From NCBI GenBank assembly GCA_964016985.1, contig OZ024827.1, positions 15,146,374-15,210,373 of the forward strand: a DNA stretch of 64,000 bases, written 5' to 3'. The number at the start of each line of letters is the position of its first letter. The first letter of the stretch is position 1. Source of the stretch: Anodontia alba. Taxonomy: Eukaryota > Mollusca > Bivalvia > Lucinida > Lucinidae. The position numbers and the translations under genes are program-made. Below are positions 9,921 to 19,471 of the stretch, piece after piece. Below the pieces are notes generated by a model. It made no database searches. It worked only from the letters and a program-made list of their open reading frames with translations, and had not been told where the DNA came from.

Positions 9921-10150
9921 TAATTACCCTAAGTATGCGGATACCTTTTCTTTCTTATTCTCGTACTTATCTCAAAACTGGAACAAAACCTCTTGATGTA
10001 TTGAAAAGGTACTGATGATTTGGCAAACCGTGTAGACTCTGATTACACTGCTCCAAGATGCCATTTGACCCAGGTTAATGATGTTTTTGGAGGCATTTTT
10101 GGTGGATGATGTGGTGTACCCTCCTGCTGAAACTTTTGGACATTGGCCCT
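9921..10150. mobile_element. G MITE, degenerate
   Basis: taattaccctaagtatgcgg, then ttcttattctcgtacttatc, ggcaaaccgtgtagactctg. The right arm is barely recognisable (aacttttggacattggccct). Confidence 0.45.
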
Positions 10151-10224
10151 ACTATCATTAGCATAGGGCAGGAAGATTCTTGTCCCATTTTAAGCAAGTT
10201 CAGAGTTAGCAGCTTTTTTCTCAT

Positions 10225-10345
10225 CTATCCCATTCTTTTTTCTTTGCCTCTTCTTCTGGCTTTTGAGTGGTAGGGTGATGCTAAGTGTTTTCTCTGGAGA
10301 CAACACAAAAAGACCCATAAGAGTTAACATGTGGGTTAAACAATC
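10225..10345 (+). mobile_element. S4 SINE-like 3' end relic
   Basis: tttctctggagacaacacaa and agacccataagagttaacat match the 3' part of the S4 element at 15656-15946 (ctctgggagacgacacaaaa, gacccacaagggttgacgtg). The 5' part is not recognisable. Confidence 0.5.
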
Positions 10346-10364
10346 TACATATTTATATGTAATG

Positions 10365-10490
10365 TGTTTTCACATCTGTCCCTCTGTCTGTACATCCGTC
10401 CATGCGACTGTCCATTAGGTTTTGGTTTCTGAGTGGGATTATCTAATAAGCACTGCTTATTGACAATTCTTGTTGCACTAAATATTAGGA
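10365..10490. repeat. V repeat
   Basis: ctgtccctctgtctgtacat then gggattatctaataagcact and gcttattgacaattcttgtt. It runs directly into a G copy. Confidence 0.4.
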
Positions 10491-10665
10491 CACCTGAACT
10501 CTTAACCATACTTGCCCTAAAATTTGAACTACCAGGACCTGTTATTGTGTCTATAAACTGCTGAGTGGCAAACAGAGTAGACCCTGATGCCACATTTTTT
10601 GCATCTGATCTGGCTCTATGTCGTTTGCTCAGACTGTCTGTCCAAATACTCAGGGGGAATATGGA
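10478..10665. mobile_element. G MITE
   Basis: cactaaatattaggacacct, cctaaaatttgaactaccag, gagtggcaaacagagtagac, gcatctgatctggctctatg, gtctgtccaaatactcaggg in order. Core palindrome eroded. About 58 bases without a feature follow. Confidence 0.65.
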
Positions 10666-10723
10666 ACATAATAAAAATGTGGTTTAATTTTACACTTGTC
10701 TTAAAATGTCCATATATCACCTA

Positions 10724-11028
10724 CCGTATTTTACCTAATTACCGCACCGTGCGCTTAGGTTTTTCAAAACTACTGAGAAAACTTAAAGATAGGGACAGAC
10801 TTGTCTAATGATACTTATGCGGTTTCTTTTCTGATTTTCTTTATAAAAGCATATGTTGTGGGTACTCATTTGAATTGCATCGACAAGTCGATGCAATTCA
10901 AATGAGTACCGACAACATATGCCTTTATAAAGAAGTAGTGAGAAAATACACTTGCTGTAATCTGAAGACAACGGAATTGCTTAACTGTGCGCTTATAGGG
11001 GTATGTGCGGTAATTAGGTCAAATACGG
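10724..11028. mobile_element. T MITE, second copy
   Basis: TA|CCGTATTTTACCTAATTACC at the left and GGTAATTAGGTCAAATACGG|TA at the right. The central D-type hairpin (10853-10927) is near perfect with a GCATCGACAAGTCGATGC tip. Confidence 0.85.
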
Positions 11029-11400
11029 TATTTATGCTTGTGGTCTTTTGTAATTAATCGGTAATTAATCAATAATTAATAATGATTAACTGACAAAAAT
11101 GCTACTGGTCATAAAGATAAAACTTTTTCTGTGTTTTGTTTTTCATGGTATGCATGATTAGCCATACAAGGATCCTGTAATGCCACAGGATAGCAGACAA
11201 ATTTTTCTTGATATTGCAAATACATGTCCCGAGATTTGTGATATCATGGTTTCATAAGCTACCACTGGAAAACTGACATGATCCAATTGCAATACAGGGT
11301 ATTCCCTCGTGATATATCAAAAATGTGCTGATTGCATGGATAAAGGTGCAGACTTATCAAACCCTCCTTTAGATGCAGTTTGACCTGAATTGTGTTTGTC

Positions 11401-11423
11401 GGGGAGTGGGAGGGGGTGGGGGG
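11401..11423 (+). other. G-quadruplex-forming motif
   Basis: G4-AGT-G3-A-G5-T-G6, four G runs with loops of 3, 1 and 1. A GT/GGT-rich tail follows and then a V repeat. Confidence 0.5.
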
Positions 11424-11439
11424 TGCGTGGTGGTGGGGT

Positions 11440-11560
11440 GGTATGCTGTTTTCTTGTTGTCTATCCATATGTCCTTCTGTCTGTTATGTTTTGTTCCCTG
11501 CAGTGGCATCTAATATAAAGCATTGCTTATTGATACGTCTTGGTGCACAAGTATGTTTGT
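11440..11560. repeat. V repeat
   Basis: gttgtctatccatatgtcct, then tggcatctaatataaagcat and tgcttattgatacgtcttgg; the most complete of the three V copies. Confidence 0.45.
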
Positions 11561-11658
11561 CCAAATATTTCTCTGTCTGATAGATATGGTATTATAGTTA
11601 TGGTATACCAGTAGTGAAGATGATTTGATGTTTAGACCCTATACGAACCAAACATATA

Positions 11659-11903
11659 TTAACCCTTAAAGCGCCAAGAAAAACTGCATCTGAAAATGTC
11701 ATCTGTTTATGTCGTCTGCTGAATATTCTTGCAAACTTTTAAAACCTATTTTTGCATACAGGCAAACAGTGTGGACCCAGATCAGACTGCTCCTAAAGGA
11801 GCAGTCTGATCTGGGTCCACACTGTTTGCAAAAATGACTTTTAAAATCACAAGCAGATGACAAAGCAGACGACAATTGTTGTGATTGGCGCTTTAAGGGT
11901 TAA
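11659..11903. mobile_element. BG chimeric MITE, copy 1
   Basis: Ends are family B: TTAA|CCCTTAAAGCGCCAAG and TTGGCGCTTTAAGGG|TTAA. The centre is the family G core: ggcaaacagtgtggacccag, atcagactgctcctaaagga, and the inverted tctgatctgggtccacactg. The expected B core (TTGACATTTCATGTGA) is absent. An almost identical copy lies at 18117-18359, so this is an element that has transposed rather than a one-off recombinant. Confidence 0.8.
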
Positions 11904-11939
11904 ATCTTGAGCGGGAGAGGTTTTGGTTGACACAGAAGA

Positions 11940-12120
11940 GATGATTAATGCTTTTGTGTACAGAGACAGCCCAGATTAACCTGTGCAAAATGGACAGATT
12001 CAGATCAGCCTGTGCATGAGCAAAGTATCATCCGAGCATTTGTTCTCCATTCAGACATTCTGTAGTATCCTTTGATTCTGTTAGTAGACAGTTGCCGAAG
12101 ACATGTTTTGGCATGGTGTG
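11940..12120. repeat. U repeat
   Basis: acagcccagattaacctgtg, gattcagatcagcctgtgca, aagtatcatccgagcatttg, ttctgtagtatcctttgatt. This uninterrupted copy shows where F was inserted in the relative at 50040-50545. Confidence 0.5.
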
Positions 12121-12145
12121 GCTTATATTGATATTTTTCTTATTT

Positions 12146-12228
12146 CTCCACAAAGATATATGTTGTGGTTACTCATTAGAAACATCTAACAGAGGCACTT
12201 CTAACAAGTACCCACAACATATGTAATG
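12146..12228. repeat. D palindrome
   Basis: atgttgtggttactcattag and ctaacaagtacccacaacat are inverted arms within the usual ttctccac context. An E element starts eight bases later. Confidence 0.65.
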
Positions 12229-12235
12229 GTTGAGA

Positions 12236-12471
12236 CATCACAAAAACATACCTATATAATTTTGACCCCCTTTAACCCCACTTTTATATAGTAAAACTGG
12301 AGTTTACAGGGGTATACATTATTTTTCTTATTTCAGTGAGGCAGTTCTAATGAGTACCCACAATCTATGTTAAGAGCAGAAATATGAAAAATATCAGAAT
12401 TTTTGTCTGAATACTTTCAGTTTTTCGTGGTGAAATGTTCAATATATTTGAATAGGCATGTTTTTGTAATG
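12236..12471. mobile_element. E element with collapsed core
   Basis: Has the gacccccttt-aaccccact block and the aggcatgtttttgtaatg end, but only the right arm of the central hairpin remains (gtgaggcagttctaatgagt, acccacaatctatgtt). Confidence 0.7.
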
Positions 12472-12578
12472 GATTAGAAAAAATATTTATCTTGATACCA
12501 TTCTTATCTAGACTTATGAAAGTCATGGAATTTTCACCATATAGTATTGGAAATAAGATTTGTGTTATCAAGCTCTAG

Positions 12579-12794
12579 TTAACCCTTGTCATGCTGAATA
12601 AATTCAGATGCCCCGCCTACTTCAAACTGTCAGCCAGTCAGAATTTGCTTGATCTAGGATTTTGATACAAATTTGCATACTAAATGATAAACAGTGCAGA
12701 TCCAGACCAGTTGGTTTCTTCAGAAGCCAGCTAATCTGGATCTCCAATGTTTGAAAAGGTAGGGCATATCAGGGCTCAGCAGGACCAGGGATAA
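12579..12794. mobile_element. A MITE
   Basis: TTAA|CCCTTGTCATGCTGAATA at the left; ctcagcaggaccaggg|ATAA at the right, so the right target copy has one change. Core: cagaccagttggtttcttca / gaagccagctaatctggatc. Confidence 0.75.
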
Positions 12795-12974
12795 GACAGA
12801 TTTGGCAGTAAAACGGTTGGGAGAATTAACAGACAAATTAAAGAGCTGGTTTAAATGCTTCCTACATACCCCAGTTATCTCCATACATTATGAGGGAATA
12901 TGGGTGTTACACACAAGACTTTGTTAATGCTTAAAGCATTAAGCAAACTTTGTAGCAGACAACATTATAATTTT

Positions 12975-14262
12975 GTTTTATTGTCCCCCGCCTTTTCGAA
13001 GAAAAGTGAGGGGACATGGTATTTGGCTTTCCGTTGTGCGTGGTGCATTATGCATGATGCGTGGTGTGTAGTTTCAAGTTTGTAGTAGGTACCTTGTGAG
13101 CGCAACTCCTCCTACAGTTTTGAACCGATGCTTTTGAAACTTTACAGTGTGGTCTGAAGATATGCATGTGCTTTTTACAGAATCCTTAAGTTTTTGTTGT
13201 TTTTTTTTTCACTTTTTTTCACATTTTTAACTTAGACTTTTTTGCATGGTTCCGAGTTTGTAGTGGGAACCTTGTGAGTGCAACTCCTCCTACAGTTTTA
13301 TACCAATCCTTCTGAAACTTCACAGGTATCTAGACTTATGTAAGTGTTATGGTCTGAAATGCATGTGCTTTTTACAGAATCTTGAAATATTTTTTTTCAA
13401 ATTTTTCACATTTTTAACTTATACTTTTTTTCATGCTTCAGTACTATGAAAGTGTATACAGTATAACCTCGATGGCTCGAACACGGATGGCTCGTTTACT
13501 GTGGATGATTCAAACTCGTTTTTGAGTCCCTAGGAAATTCTTTCGATATCTAAAGAAAACAAATATTTTGGGATTTTAAGGGAAATTTTCTTATTTTATC
13601 ACGAAATTATATGTTGTGTGTAGTCATTAGAATTCTAATGAGTACACTCAACATACCATTATTTTATAGAAGATGGAAAAGATATTCCTAGTTTATTTTC
13701 ATTTGCCTTCTGACCTTGCGCTATGATTAACCCTCAGTGGCTAGAACTACCCATGTCTCAAACAAATTTCCATGGTCCCAAAGATGTTTGAGCCATTGAA
13801 GTTTGACTGTATATAGTAGGTACCTTGTGAGTGCAACTCCTCCTACAGTTTTATATTCTTCCCACTGAAACTATACAGATGTTTTAACCATAGTCTGAAG
13901 ATATGCAAATGCTTTTTACGGAATCTTGAAATTACATTTTTTTTTTCTTTTTTCACATTTTTAACTTTTAACAGACTTTTTTCATGCTTCAATACTAGTA
14001 GTAGGTACCTTGTGAGCACAACTCCTCCCACAGCTTTAAGCAAATGCTTCTGAAACTTTACAGGCAATTTGCTTGTGGGGTCTGAGGATTATACATGTAC
14101 TCTTGGAATCTTGAAATTATGTTTTTTTTATTTTTTTTTTTATTTTTTTTTAATCACATTTTTACCTTGAGTTTTTTTCCTGCTTCAATACTTAGGTAAG
14201 TGATACAGGACCAATGGTCCTCAGGTTAACTTACTCATTTTTAACAGGTCAGATATATGGAC
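12975..14262. mobile_element. O element, tandem-core type, split by P
   Basis: Opens tgtcccccgccttttcgaag with ggggacatgg, forming a small hairpin. Core units of about 180 bp start at roughly 13076, 13255, 13812 and 13996 with tttgtagtaggtaccttgtg and gcaactcctcctacag. The 3' end is gtgatacaggaccaatggtc followed by ctc, a short hairpin like that closing L elements (gatacagggcc...ggccctcttg). No coding capacity. Confidence 0.6.
13459..13809. mobile_element. P pogo-like MITE inside O
   Basis: TA|CAGTATAACCTCGATGGCTC at the left; the right end read on the minus strand is CAGTCAAACTTCAATGGCTC. Inside is a short D-like hairpin, tatgttgtgtgtagtcatta / taatgagtacactcaacata. The flanking O sequence resumes in a new core unit. 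Relative at 37413-37772. Confidence 0.75.
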
Positions 14263-14382
14263 TTTACTTGTTTTTCAGGAAAAATAAGTCTTTGACATTT
14301 CATGTAAATCATCTGCTTGGCAGAAAAAAAAATATTTGAAAATGTTGTTTGCTGCAGTTGTGATTGGCGCTTTACAGGTTAA

Positions 14383-14789
14383 CATTAACGTAATGAAATG
14401 TCATTTGATAATTGTTCTCTTTATCAATCAAGGTTAATATTGCCATGTATTGTGTATTGGCTATCTGTTAATGAAGTATTTAAAAGCAGTCTTGTGTTTT
14501 AAAGAACTAAATCAACAGTATTCAGTATTTAAAGTATTGATATTTCCTTCTAGATTTTTAATTTGGTCACGTAACTTCCTGAATGTAATGTCTCTTTGTT
14601 CTTGGAGTAGTTGTTGATGTTAGCAGAGAGGGATTTAATTTGTTGCTAAGCGATGAAATTTATTATTATTTATGAGTTTTGGCGATCAAAACATTGCCGA
14701 TATGATATTGGATAGATATGTCTGAGCAAATACTTTATTCCAAGATCAGACTGCTCCTAGAGCAGCAGTTTGGTAATGGAATAAGAAAA
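14383..14789. other. No gene; one G-core fragment
   Basis: Mostly unremarkable AT-rich DNA. At 14743-14775 there is aagatcagactgctcctaga and its partial inverse, a remnant of the G/BG core immediately before the next E element. Confidence 0.4.
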
Positions 14790-15071
14790 CATCTTGAAAA
14801 CATACCTATATAATTTTGACCCCCTTAAACCCCACTTTTATATAGTAAAACTGGGGTTTACAGGGGTATACATTATTTTTCTTATTTCTAATCAAAACAT
14901 AGATTGTGGGTACTCGTTAGAACCGCCTAGCCGAGGCGGTTCTAATGAGTACCCACAATCTATGTTTTGAGCAGAAATTATGAAAAAATATCAGAGTTTT
15001 TTTATCTAAAAAATTTCAGTTTTTGGAGTGAAATTTTCTATAAATTAGAATAGGCGTGTTTTTGTAATGAT
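14790..15071. mobile_element. E element, nearly complete
   Basis: catcttgaaaacatacctat at the left, gaataggcgtgtttttgtaa at the right. Central hairpin ATAGATTGTGGGTACTCGTT / AATGAGTACCCACAATCTAT with a GCCTAGCCGAGGCGG tip. Good reference copy for the family. Confidence 0.85.
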
Positions 15072-15192
15072 AAGTTTATCTTGATAATCCCCTTATTAAT
15101 CTAGAACCATTTTGTTTTCACCATATAGACAAGGCCTTTTTTTTTTTCAACCAGAAAGTATTGATAATTTACTTGTTTCTACATAAAACATA

Positions 15193-15536
15193 CCATATTC
15201 GACCTAATTACCGCACTGTGCGCTTAGATTTTTCAAAATTACTGAACAAACTTGTGGTAAAATATCAACCTAATAAGGGCACACTTTAAAGAAAGATCAG
15301 CAGAGAGCGTATTAAATGATGCTTTTGCAATATTATTTTCTGATTTTCTTTATAAAAACATATGTTGTGGGTACTCGTTTGAATTGCCTCGAATTGTCGA
15401 GGCAATTCAAATGAGTTCCCACAACATATGTTTTTATAAAGAAGTAGATTAAAGTACACTGACCGTAATCTAAAAGCTGCTTAATTGCTTTACTGTGCGC
15501 TTATAGGAGCATATGCGGTAATTAGGTCGAATATGG
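15193..15536. mobile_element. T MITE, third copy
   Basis: TA|CCATATTCGACCTAATTACC and GGTAATTAGGTCGAATATGG|TA. The D-type core hairpin is at 15358-15437 with a CCTCGAATTGTCGAGG tip. Confidence 0.85.
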
Positions 15537-15538
15537 TA

Positions 15539-15607
15539 TGCTGTTGGTACTCATTAGAAGTGCCTCAGTGAGGTACTTCTAATGAGTACCTACAACAAAT
15601 GTTTTTG
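15539..15607. repeat. D palindrome
   Basis: tgttggtactcattagaagt / acttctaatgagtacctaca around a GCCTCAGTGAGGT tip. It begins two bases after the T element's right target dinucleotide. Confidence 0.7.
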
Positions 15608-15655
15608 TGATGAAATAAAAAAAATAGGTTAAGAATACCCCCTATGGAGCTCTGA

Positions 15656-15946
15656 AGGGGTGGTTGGGTGGTGCGAAGGTGTCCTTTATCTTACGTCACC
15701 GGGGCGCCCAACTGATATTGGCTTACAGCTGGGCAAGGCCTGCTATCCTTTTAGCAGGTAAGGGTAGAGGGGGATGTTTTTATTTCTTCTGTTTCTTCAC
15801 TTTTATTCCTGTTCCTCTTTCTTCCCTGTCCCTCTCTTTCATCTCCTCTACTATCTCTTCTATCTTTTTTCTCCCTTTCTCTGGGAGACGACACAAAATG
15901 ACCCACAAGGGTTGACGTGTCGTTAAACCCCAACTCAATCAATCAG
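15656..15946 (+). mobile_element. S4 SINE-like retroposon with 13-bp target duplication
   Basis: TATGGAGCTCTGA occurs on both sides (15643-15655 and 15947-15959), perfectly. The body starts aggggtggttgggtggtgcg, has a long pyrimidine-rich stretch, and ends gttgacgtgtcgttaaaccc plus a (caat)-like tail actcaatcaatcag. Target duplication and simple tail indicate L1/RTE-type reverse-transcriptase-mediated insertion. I could not confirm an A/B-box pair in the head. Confidence 0.75.
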
Positions 15947-15959
15947 TATGGAGCTCTGA

Positions 15960-16421
15960 TCACGAACTGATTTTGTTCTTGTGGACAACCTGCCCAGCAG
16001 TCTTATTACCATCACACAGATTTATGAAATAATTTATAGTCAGCTTGCCCTATGAGATTATAACTATCTTACACCACAACGAAAGTGTCATCTGTCACAC
16101 ATCTTTAAGCTGTTAGGGATAATATAATTATCTTTCAGATCTTGAGCTAATATAACTTAATGTATGCCCTTTGCAGGCATTTTTTGGCTTTTTTCCAAAA
16201 GGGTGTTCATGGTATAGGTAAAAATCTTTGCTCACCTGGAAATTGGTATGAACCAATCAGTGTTCACTTTATTTTGTCCAACAGCTGCTAATTAGCTTCA
16301 AATACAGATTTTGCTTTCATAGTAAGAAATTTAGCACAATCTGACATTTTATAATTCAAACATTTTATTGAGATATGAAAACTATTTATTTTTTAGTCAT
16401 ACCTAGCCTATAATTTGATAT
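15960..16421. other. No feature seen
   Basis: No repeat boundary, gene or RNA recognised in this AT-rich stretch. Confidence 0.4.
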
Positions 16422-16800
16422 CATGTATACCCAAATTAGACCATATGAAGACCATTTTGACCCAAATCAGACCCATGGAGACCATTTTGACCCAAATCAG
16501 ACAGATATGGTAACCATTTTAATCAAAATAAGACACAATGAGTCCATTTTGAACCAAATCAGATACATGTGGAGACTGGTTTGGTCTAAATCAGACATAT
16601 GTGGAGATCATTTTGATCCAAATCAGACACATGGAGACATTTTTAAACCAAAATCAGACATGGAGAAGATTTTGACCCAAATCAGACTCATGGGAACCAC
16701 TTTGATTCAAATCAGACATATGTGGGGATTACTTTGATCGGCCCAAATTAGATACATATGGAGACTTTTTTGACCAAAACCAGACACATGGAGACCTTTT
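16422..16800. repeat. Minisatellite of about 30-33 bp
   Basis: About a dozen imperfect copies of a unit like gacccaaatcagacacatgg-agaccatttt. Unit lengths vary by multiples of three in places, which leaves a 104-codon frame open (16423-16737, recurring D-H-F-D-P-N-Q-T). The frame reads as repetitive low-complexity peptide and I do not call it a gene. Confidence 0.8.
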
Positions 16801-17069
16801 CTTTGATCAGGAACATCTGTCACACAATGAAAGAGTTGCCAAACATTGCTCTGGATAAGTTCAGTTAATTTTGACAGGATTACATGCCCTAGCACAATGT
16901 CCATATTAGTGTGTAAAAGTGTTAATGTCAAGGTATTAAATGCTAGTGATAGCTGTGTTTTTTTGTTCCACAAAAGTTATTGATGTCTTTCTTCTTTCTG
17001 CATGAAAACACATGTTAAGATTCTGATTGGAATCTCCTTGAATCAGAAAAAAAGAGGAAACTTGCAAAG

Positions 17070-17677
17070 TTAACCCTTATGCTGCGGAATAAACATAAAT
17101 CAGGCCTGTTAGAGGGGTACCCCTACTTGAGAAGCCATTACTCCCTTGATTTTGCCTTGATTTTGATGGCACTTTCACACTTATTTTGCCGATTTTATGT
17201 GGCCATTCTACTGGAGAAGTGATGATCACATGACTTCCAGTCATGTGACAGTCACGTGGCAACCGGGAACCTTTTAAGACACTTAAAAAAAAATTACAAG
17301 AGACCAGCGTTTACTGTGTGCAAGGCAGAAAGAAACGAGTGACATATGTAGATTCTAATGTTGTTCCTACTTCTTCCTCACTGGAAATAATTTCAGTGTC
17401 ATGGGTGTTTTTTCCAGAAAATTGTGATAAAACTGACAGTGTGTGTCGAGTTTGCTGGCAGCTTGAAATTAAGTATATTTGGTCTTTATTAGCATAGGTA
17501 AAATCCAGCACCTGACTTTCTAATGAAGAATGGCATGTTTGTATGAAAGATAGTTCCTACCTGTAATGGAGCACTTGGTCTAAATGGTTGCTTCTGGAGT
17601 ATAGTAAGTAGGACAAGTTTTAGAGTTTACATACCCATCCAAAACGACAGTAGACATGCTTAGTAGCTTAAGGGTTC
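17070..17677. mobile_element. Possible piggyBac-like relic (TTAA type)
   Basis: Left TTAA|CCCTTATGCTGCGGAATA; right end on the minus strand TGAA|CCCTTAAGCTACTAAG, so ten of the first twelve terminal bases agree and the right target is one change from TTAA. On the minus strand a 66-codon frame (17311-17511) has an acidic S-E-E-E stretch. It could be a decayed piece of an autonomous element, but I see no transposase motif. Confidence 0.3.
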
Positions 17678-18116
17678 ATGTTATTTCACTTTTGCCAGTT
17701 TTACATTTTACCTGTGTTTATTTGAGATTAAATAATAAACCACACACACACATGCACACACACATGCACATGCACACACACATACACAAACACACAGCAC
17801 AAAAAGTTTGGCAAAAATTATGAATCATTGGTCTACAAGCCACAAAGAATGTCATAGATAAGAAAATCCCACAAGAGCCTGTTTTTATGTGACAAAGTGT
17901 ATTACTGGAATAAGCTGTAATTTCACATTCTGATATAGCTCAAGATTCTGTGTTAATTCCATCAACTGTTTGAAATTTTTCTTTGAGCTGAACTCCCAAG
18001 CTGCTCATTTCATTGTGGTCAGTAATGAAGTTTTTTGCCAGCCTAGGTGTGTTGTGATAAAATGAGGCTTTATGGCCTAGCCAGATAGAAGACATTCACA
18101 GACATGCAAATATTTG
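17678..18116. other. No gene; CA-rich microsatellite
   Basis: An interrupted CA tract with ATG breaks lies at 17738-17797. The rest shows nothing I can name. Confidence 0.55.
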
Positions 18117-18359
18117 TTAACCCTTAAAACGCCAAGAAAACCTGCATCTGAAAATGTTGTCTGTTTATGTCGTCTGCTGAATATTCTTGCAAACTTTTCA
18201 AACCTATTTTTGCATACAGGCAAACAGTGTGGACCCAGATCAGACTGCTCCTAAAGGAGCAGTCTGATCTGGGTCCACACTGTTTGCAGAAATGACTTTT
18301 AAATAACCAGCAGAAGACAAAGCTGACAACAATAGTTGTGACTGGCGCTTTAAGGGTAA
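18117..18359. mobile_element. BG chimeric MITE, copy 2
   Basis: Reads almost base for base like 11659-11903, from TTAA|CCCTTAAAACGCCAAG through ggcaaacagtgtggacccag to tggcgctttaaggg. High similarity over arms and core suggests both copies are recent. Confidence 0.85.
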
Positions 18360-18374
18360 AGCTCATCTCTCTAT

Positions 18375-18450
18375 GTTCTACAGTATTTACAGACATCCCC
18401 GAGCAAACAATGTAGACCCAGCAGTGTCTGATCAGGTCTACATTGTTTAC
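18375..18450. mobile_element. G core fragment
   Basis: gcaaacaatgtagacccagc and gatcaggtctacattgttta pair as a short palindrome; the arms of G are absent or trimmed. Confidence 0.5.
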
Positions 18451-18477
18451 CATTCAACCGCCACATCAGCAGATAGT

Positions 18478-18722
18478 ATAAGTGCCAAGCAAATTTGCAG
18501 CAGACAGCATTTTCAATTGTAGAAGATGACATTCTAAATTTTGTTTTGTTAGTTTTTAGAGAAATTAAGACTTGACATTTCATGTGAATGATCTGCCTAG
18601 CAGGTGATACACATAAAATGTCAAATATGATTTTTCCTGAAAAAATACAAAACAAAAAAAAAAAAAAAAAAAAAAATAAATAAATAAACAAATAAAATAA
18701 AAATGCAGTTGTGAATGAACCA
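18478..18722. mobile_element. B MITE with (A)n expansion
   Basis: Core agacttgacatttcatgtga / cacataaaatgtcaaatatg. The left arm holds two successive versions of gcagacagcattttcaattg-type sequence. Before the right end there is an A tract of about 29 bases followed by (taaa)n, which opens a meaningless minus-strand frame. Confidence 0.65.
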
Positions 18723-18724
18723 TT

Positions 18725-19037
18725 ATATCACGAAAACACGCCTATATAATTTTGACCCCCTTAAACCCCATTTTTATATAGTAAAACTGGAGTTTTCAGG
18801 GGTGTACATTATTTTTCTTATTTATGTTCAAAAGAATAGATTGTGGGTACTCATTAGAACTGCCTTGCTCAGGCAGTTCTAACAAGCCCACAATCTATTG
18901 ATGAGGCAGTTCTAATTAGTACCCAGAATCTATTTGTTGAGCAGAAATATGAAAAATATCAGAATTTTTTATCTGAAAATTTTCATTTTTTGGTGGTGAA
19001 ATTTTCAATATATTTGAATAGGCGTGTTTTCATAATG
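18725..19037 (+). mobile_element. E element, left member of an inverted pair
   Basis: atatcacgaaaacacgccta to ataggcgtgttttcataatg. Its central hairpin is partly duplicated: after gcccacaatctattgatgag the right arm is repeated as ggcagttctaattagtaccc. Confidence 0.8.
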
Positions 19038-19040
19038 AAG

Positions 19041-19324
19041 CATTATGAAAACACGCCTATTCAAATATAATTATATTGAAAACTGCACCACCAAAGACTG
19101 AAAGTTTTAAGATAAAAATTCTGATATTTTTCATATTTCTGCTCAAAACATAGATTGTGGGTACTAGTTAGAACTGCCTGGCCTAGGTAGTTCTAACAAG
19201 TACCCACAATCCATGTTTTTGAGCAGAAATAAGAAAAATAATGTATACACCTGTGAACCCCAGTTTCACTATATAAAAGTGGGGTTTAAGGGGGTCAGAA
19301 TTATATTGGTATGTTTTCATGATG
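19041..19324 (-). mobile_element. E element, right member of an inverted pair
   Basis: Starts three bases after the preceding E and runs in the opposite direction, ending taagggggtcagaattatat then ggtatgttttcatgatg. The pair forms a 600-bp head-to-head inverted repeat. Confidence 0.8.
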
Positions 19325-19471
19325 GATACGACAGGTTTGACTGTATCTGTTTAAGAAACTTGTAGCATTCATTTTGAAAATTGATTACTAAATTAAATAA
19401 ACCTCCAGACAAAGCCCTAAGATCTGTTAATATACCAAACAAAATTGTAGTAGATGCTAGTCTAATATTTT

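Larger units (their letters stand above)
12924..14382. mobile_element. B MITE split by an O element
   Basis: The left piece (TTAA tgcttaaagcattaagca ... gcagacaacattataatttt) and the right piece (ttgtttttcaggaaaaataa, tttgacatttcatgtaaatc, gattggcgctttacagg|TTAA) make one B copy if the 1.3 kb between them is removed. Confidence 0.65.

Noticed and set aside
15664..15915. 83-codon plus and 63-codon minus frames
   Set aside because: Both come from the pyrimidine-rich body of the S4 element.
16423..16737. 104-codon frame rich in D-H-F-D-P-N-Q-T
   Set aside because: Product of a 30-33 bp minisatellite; no start context, no family, and the array loses frame at its right end.
18371..18691. 106-codon minus-strand frame with an F-rich start
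   Set aside because: It starts in the A tract of a B MITE and crosses two repeats.
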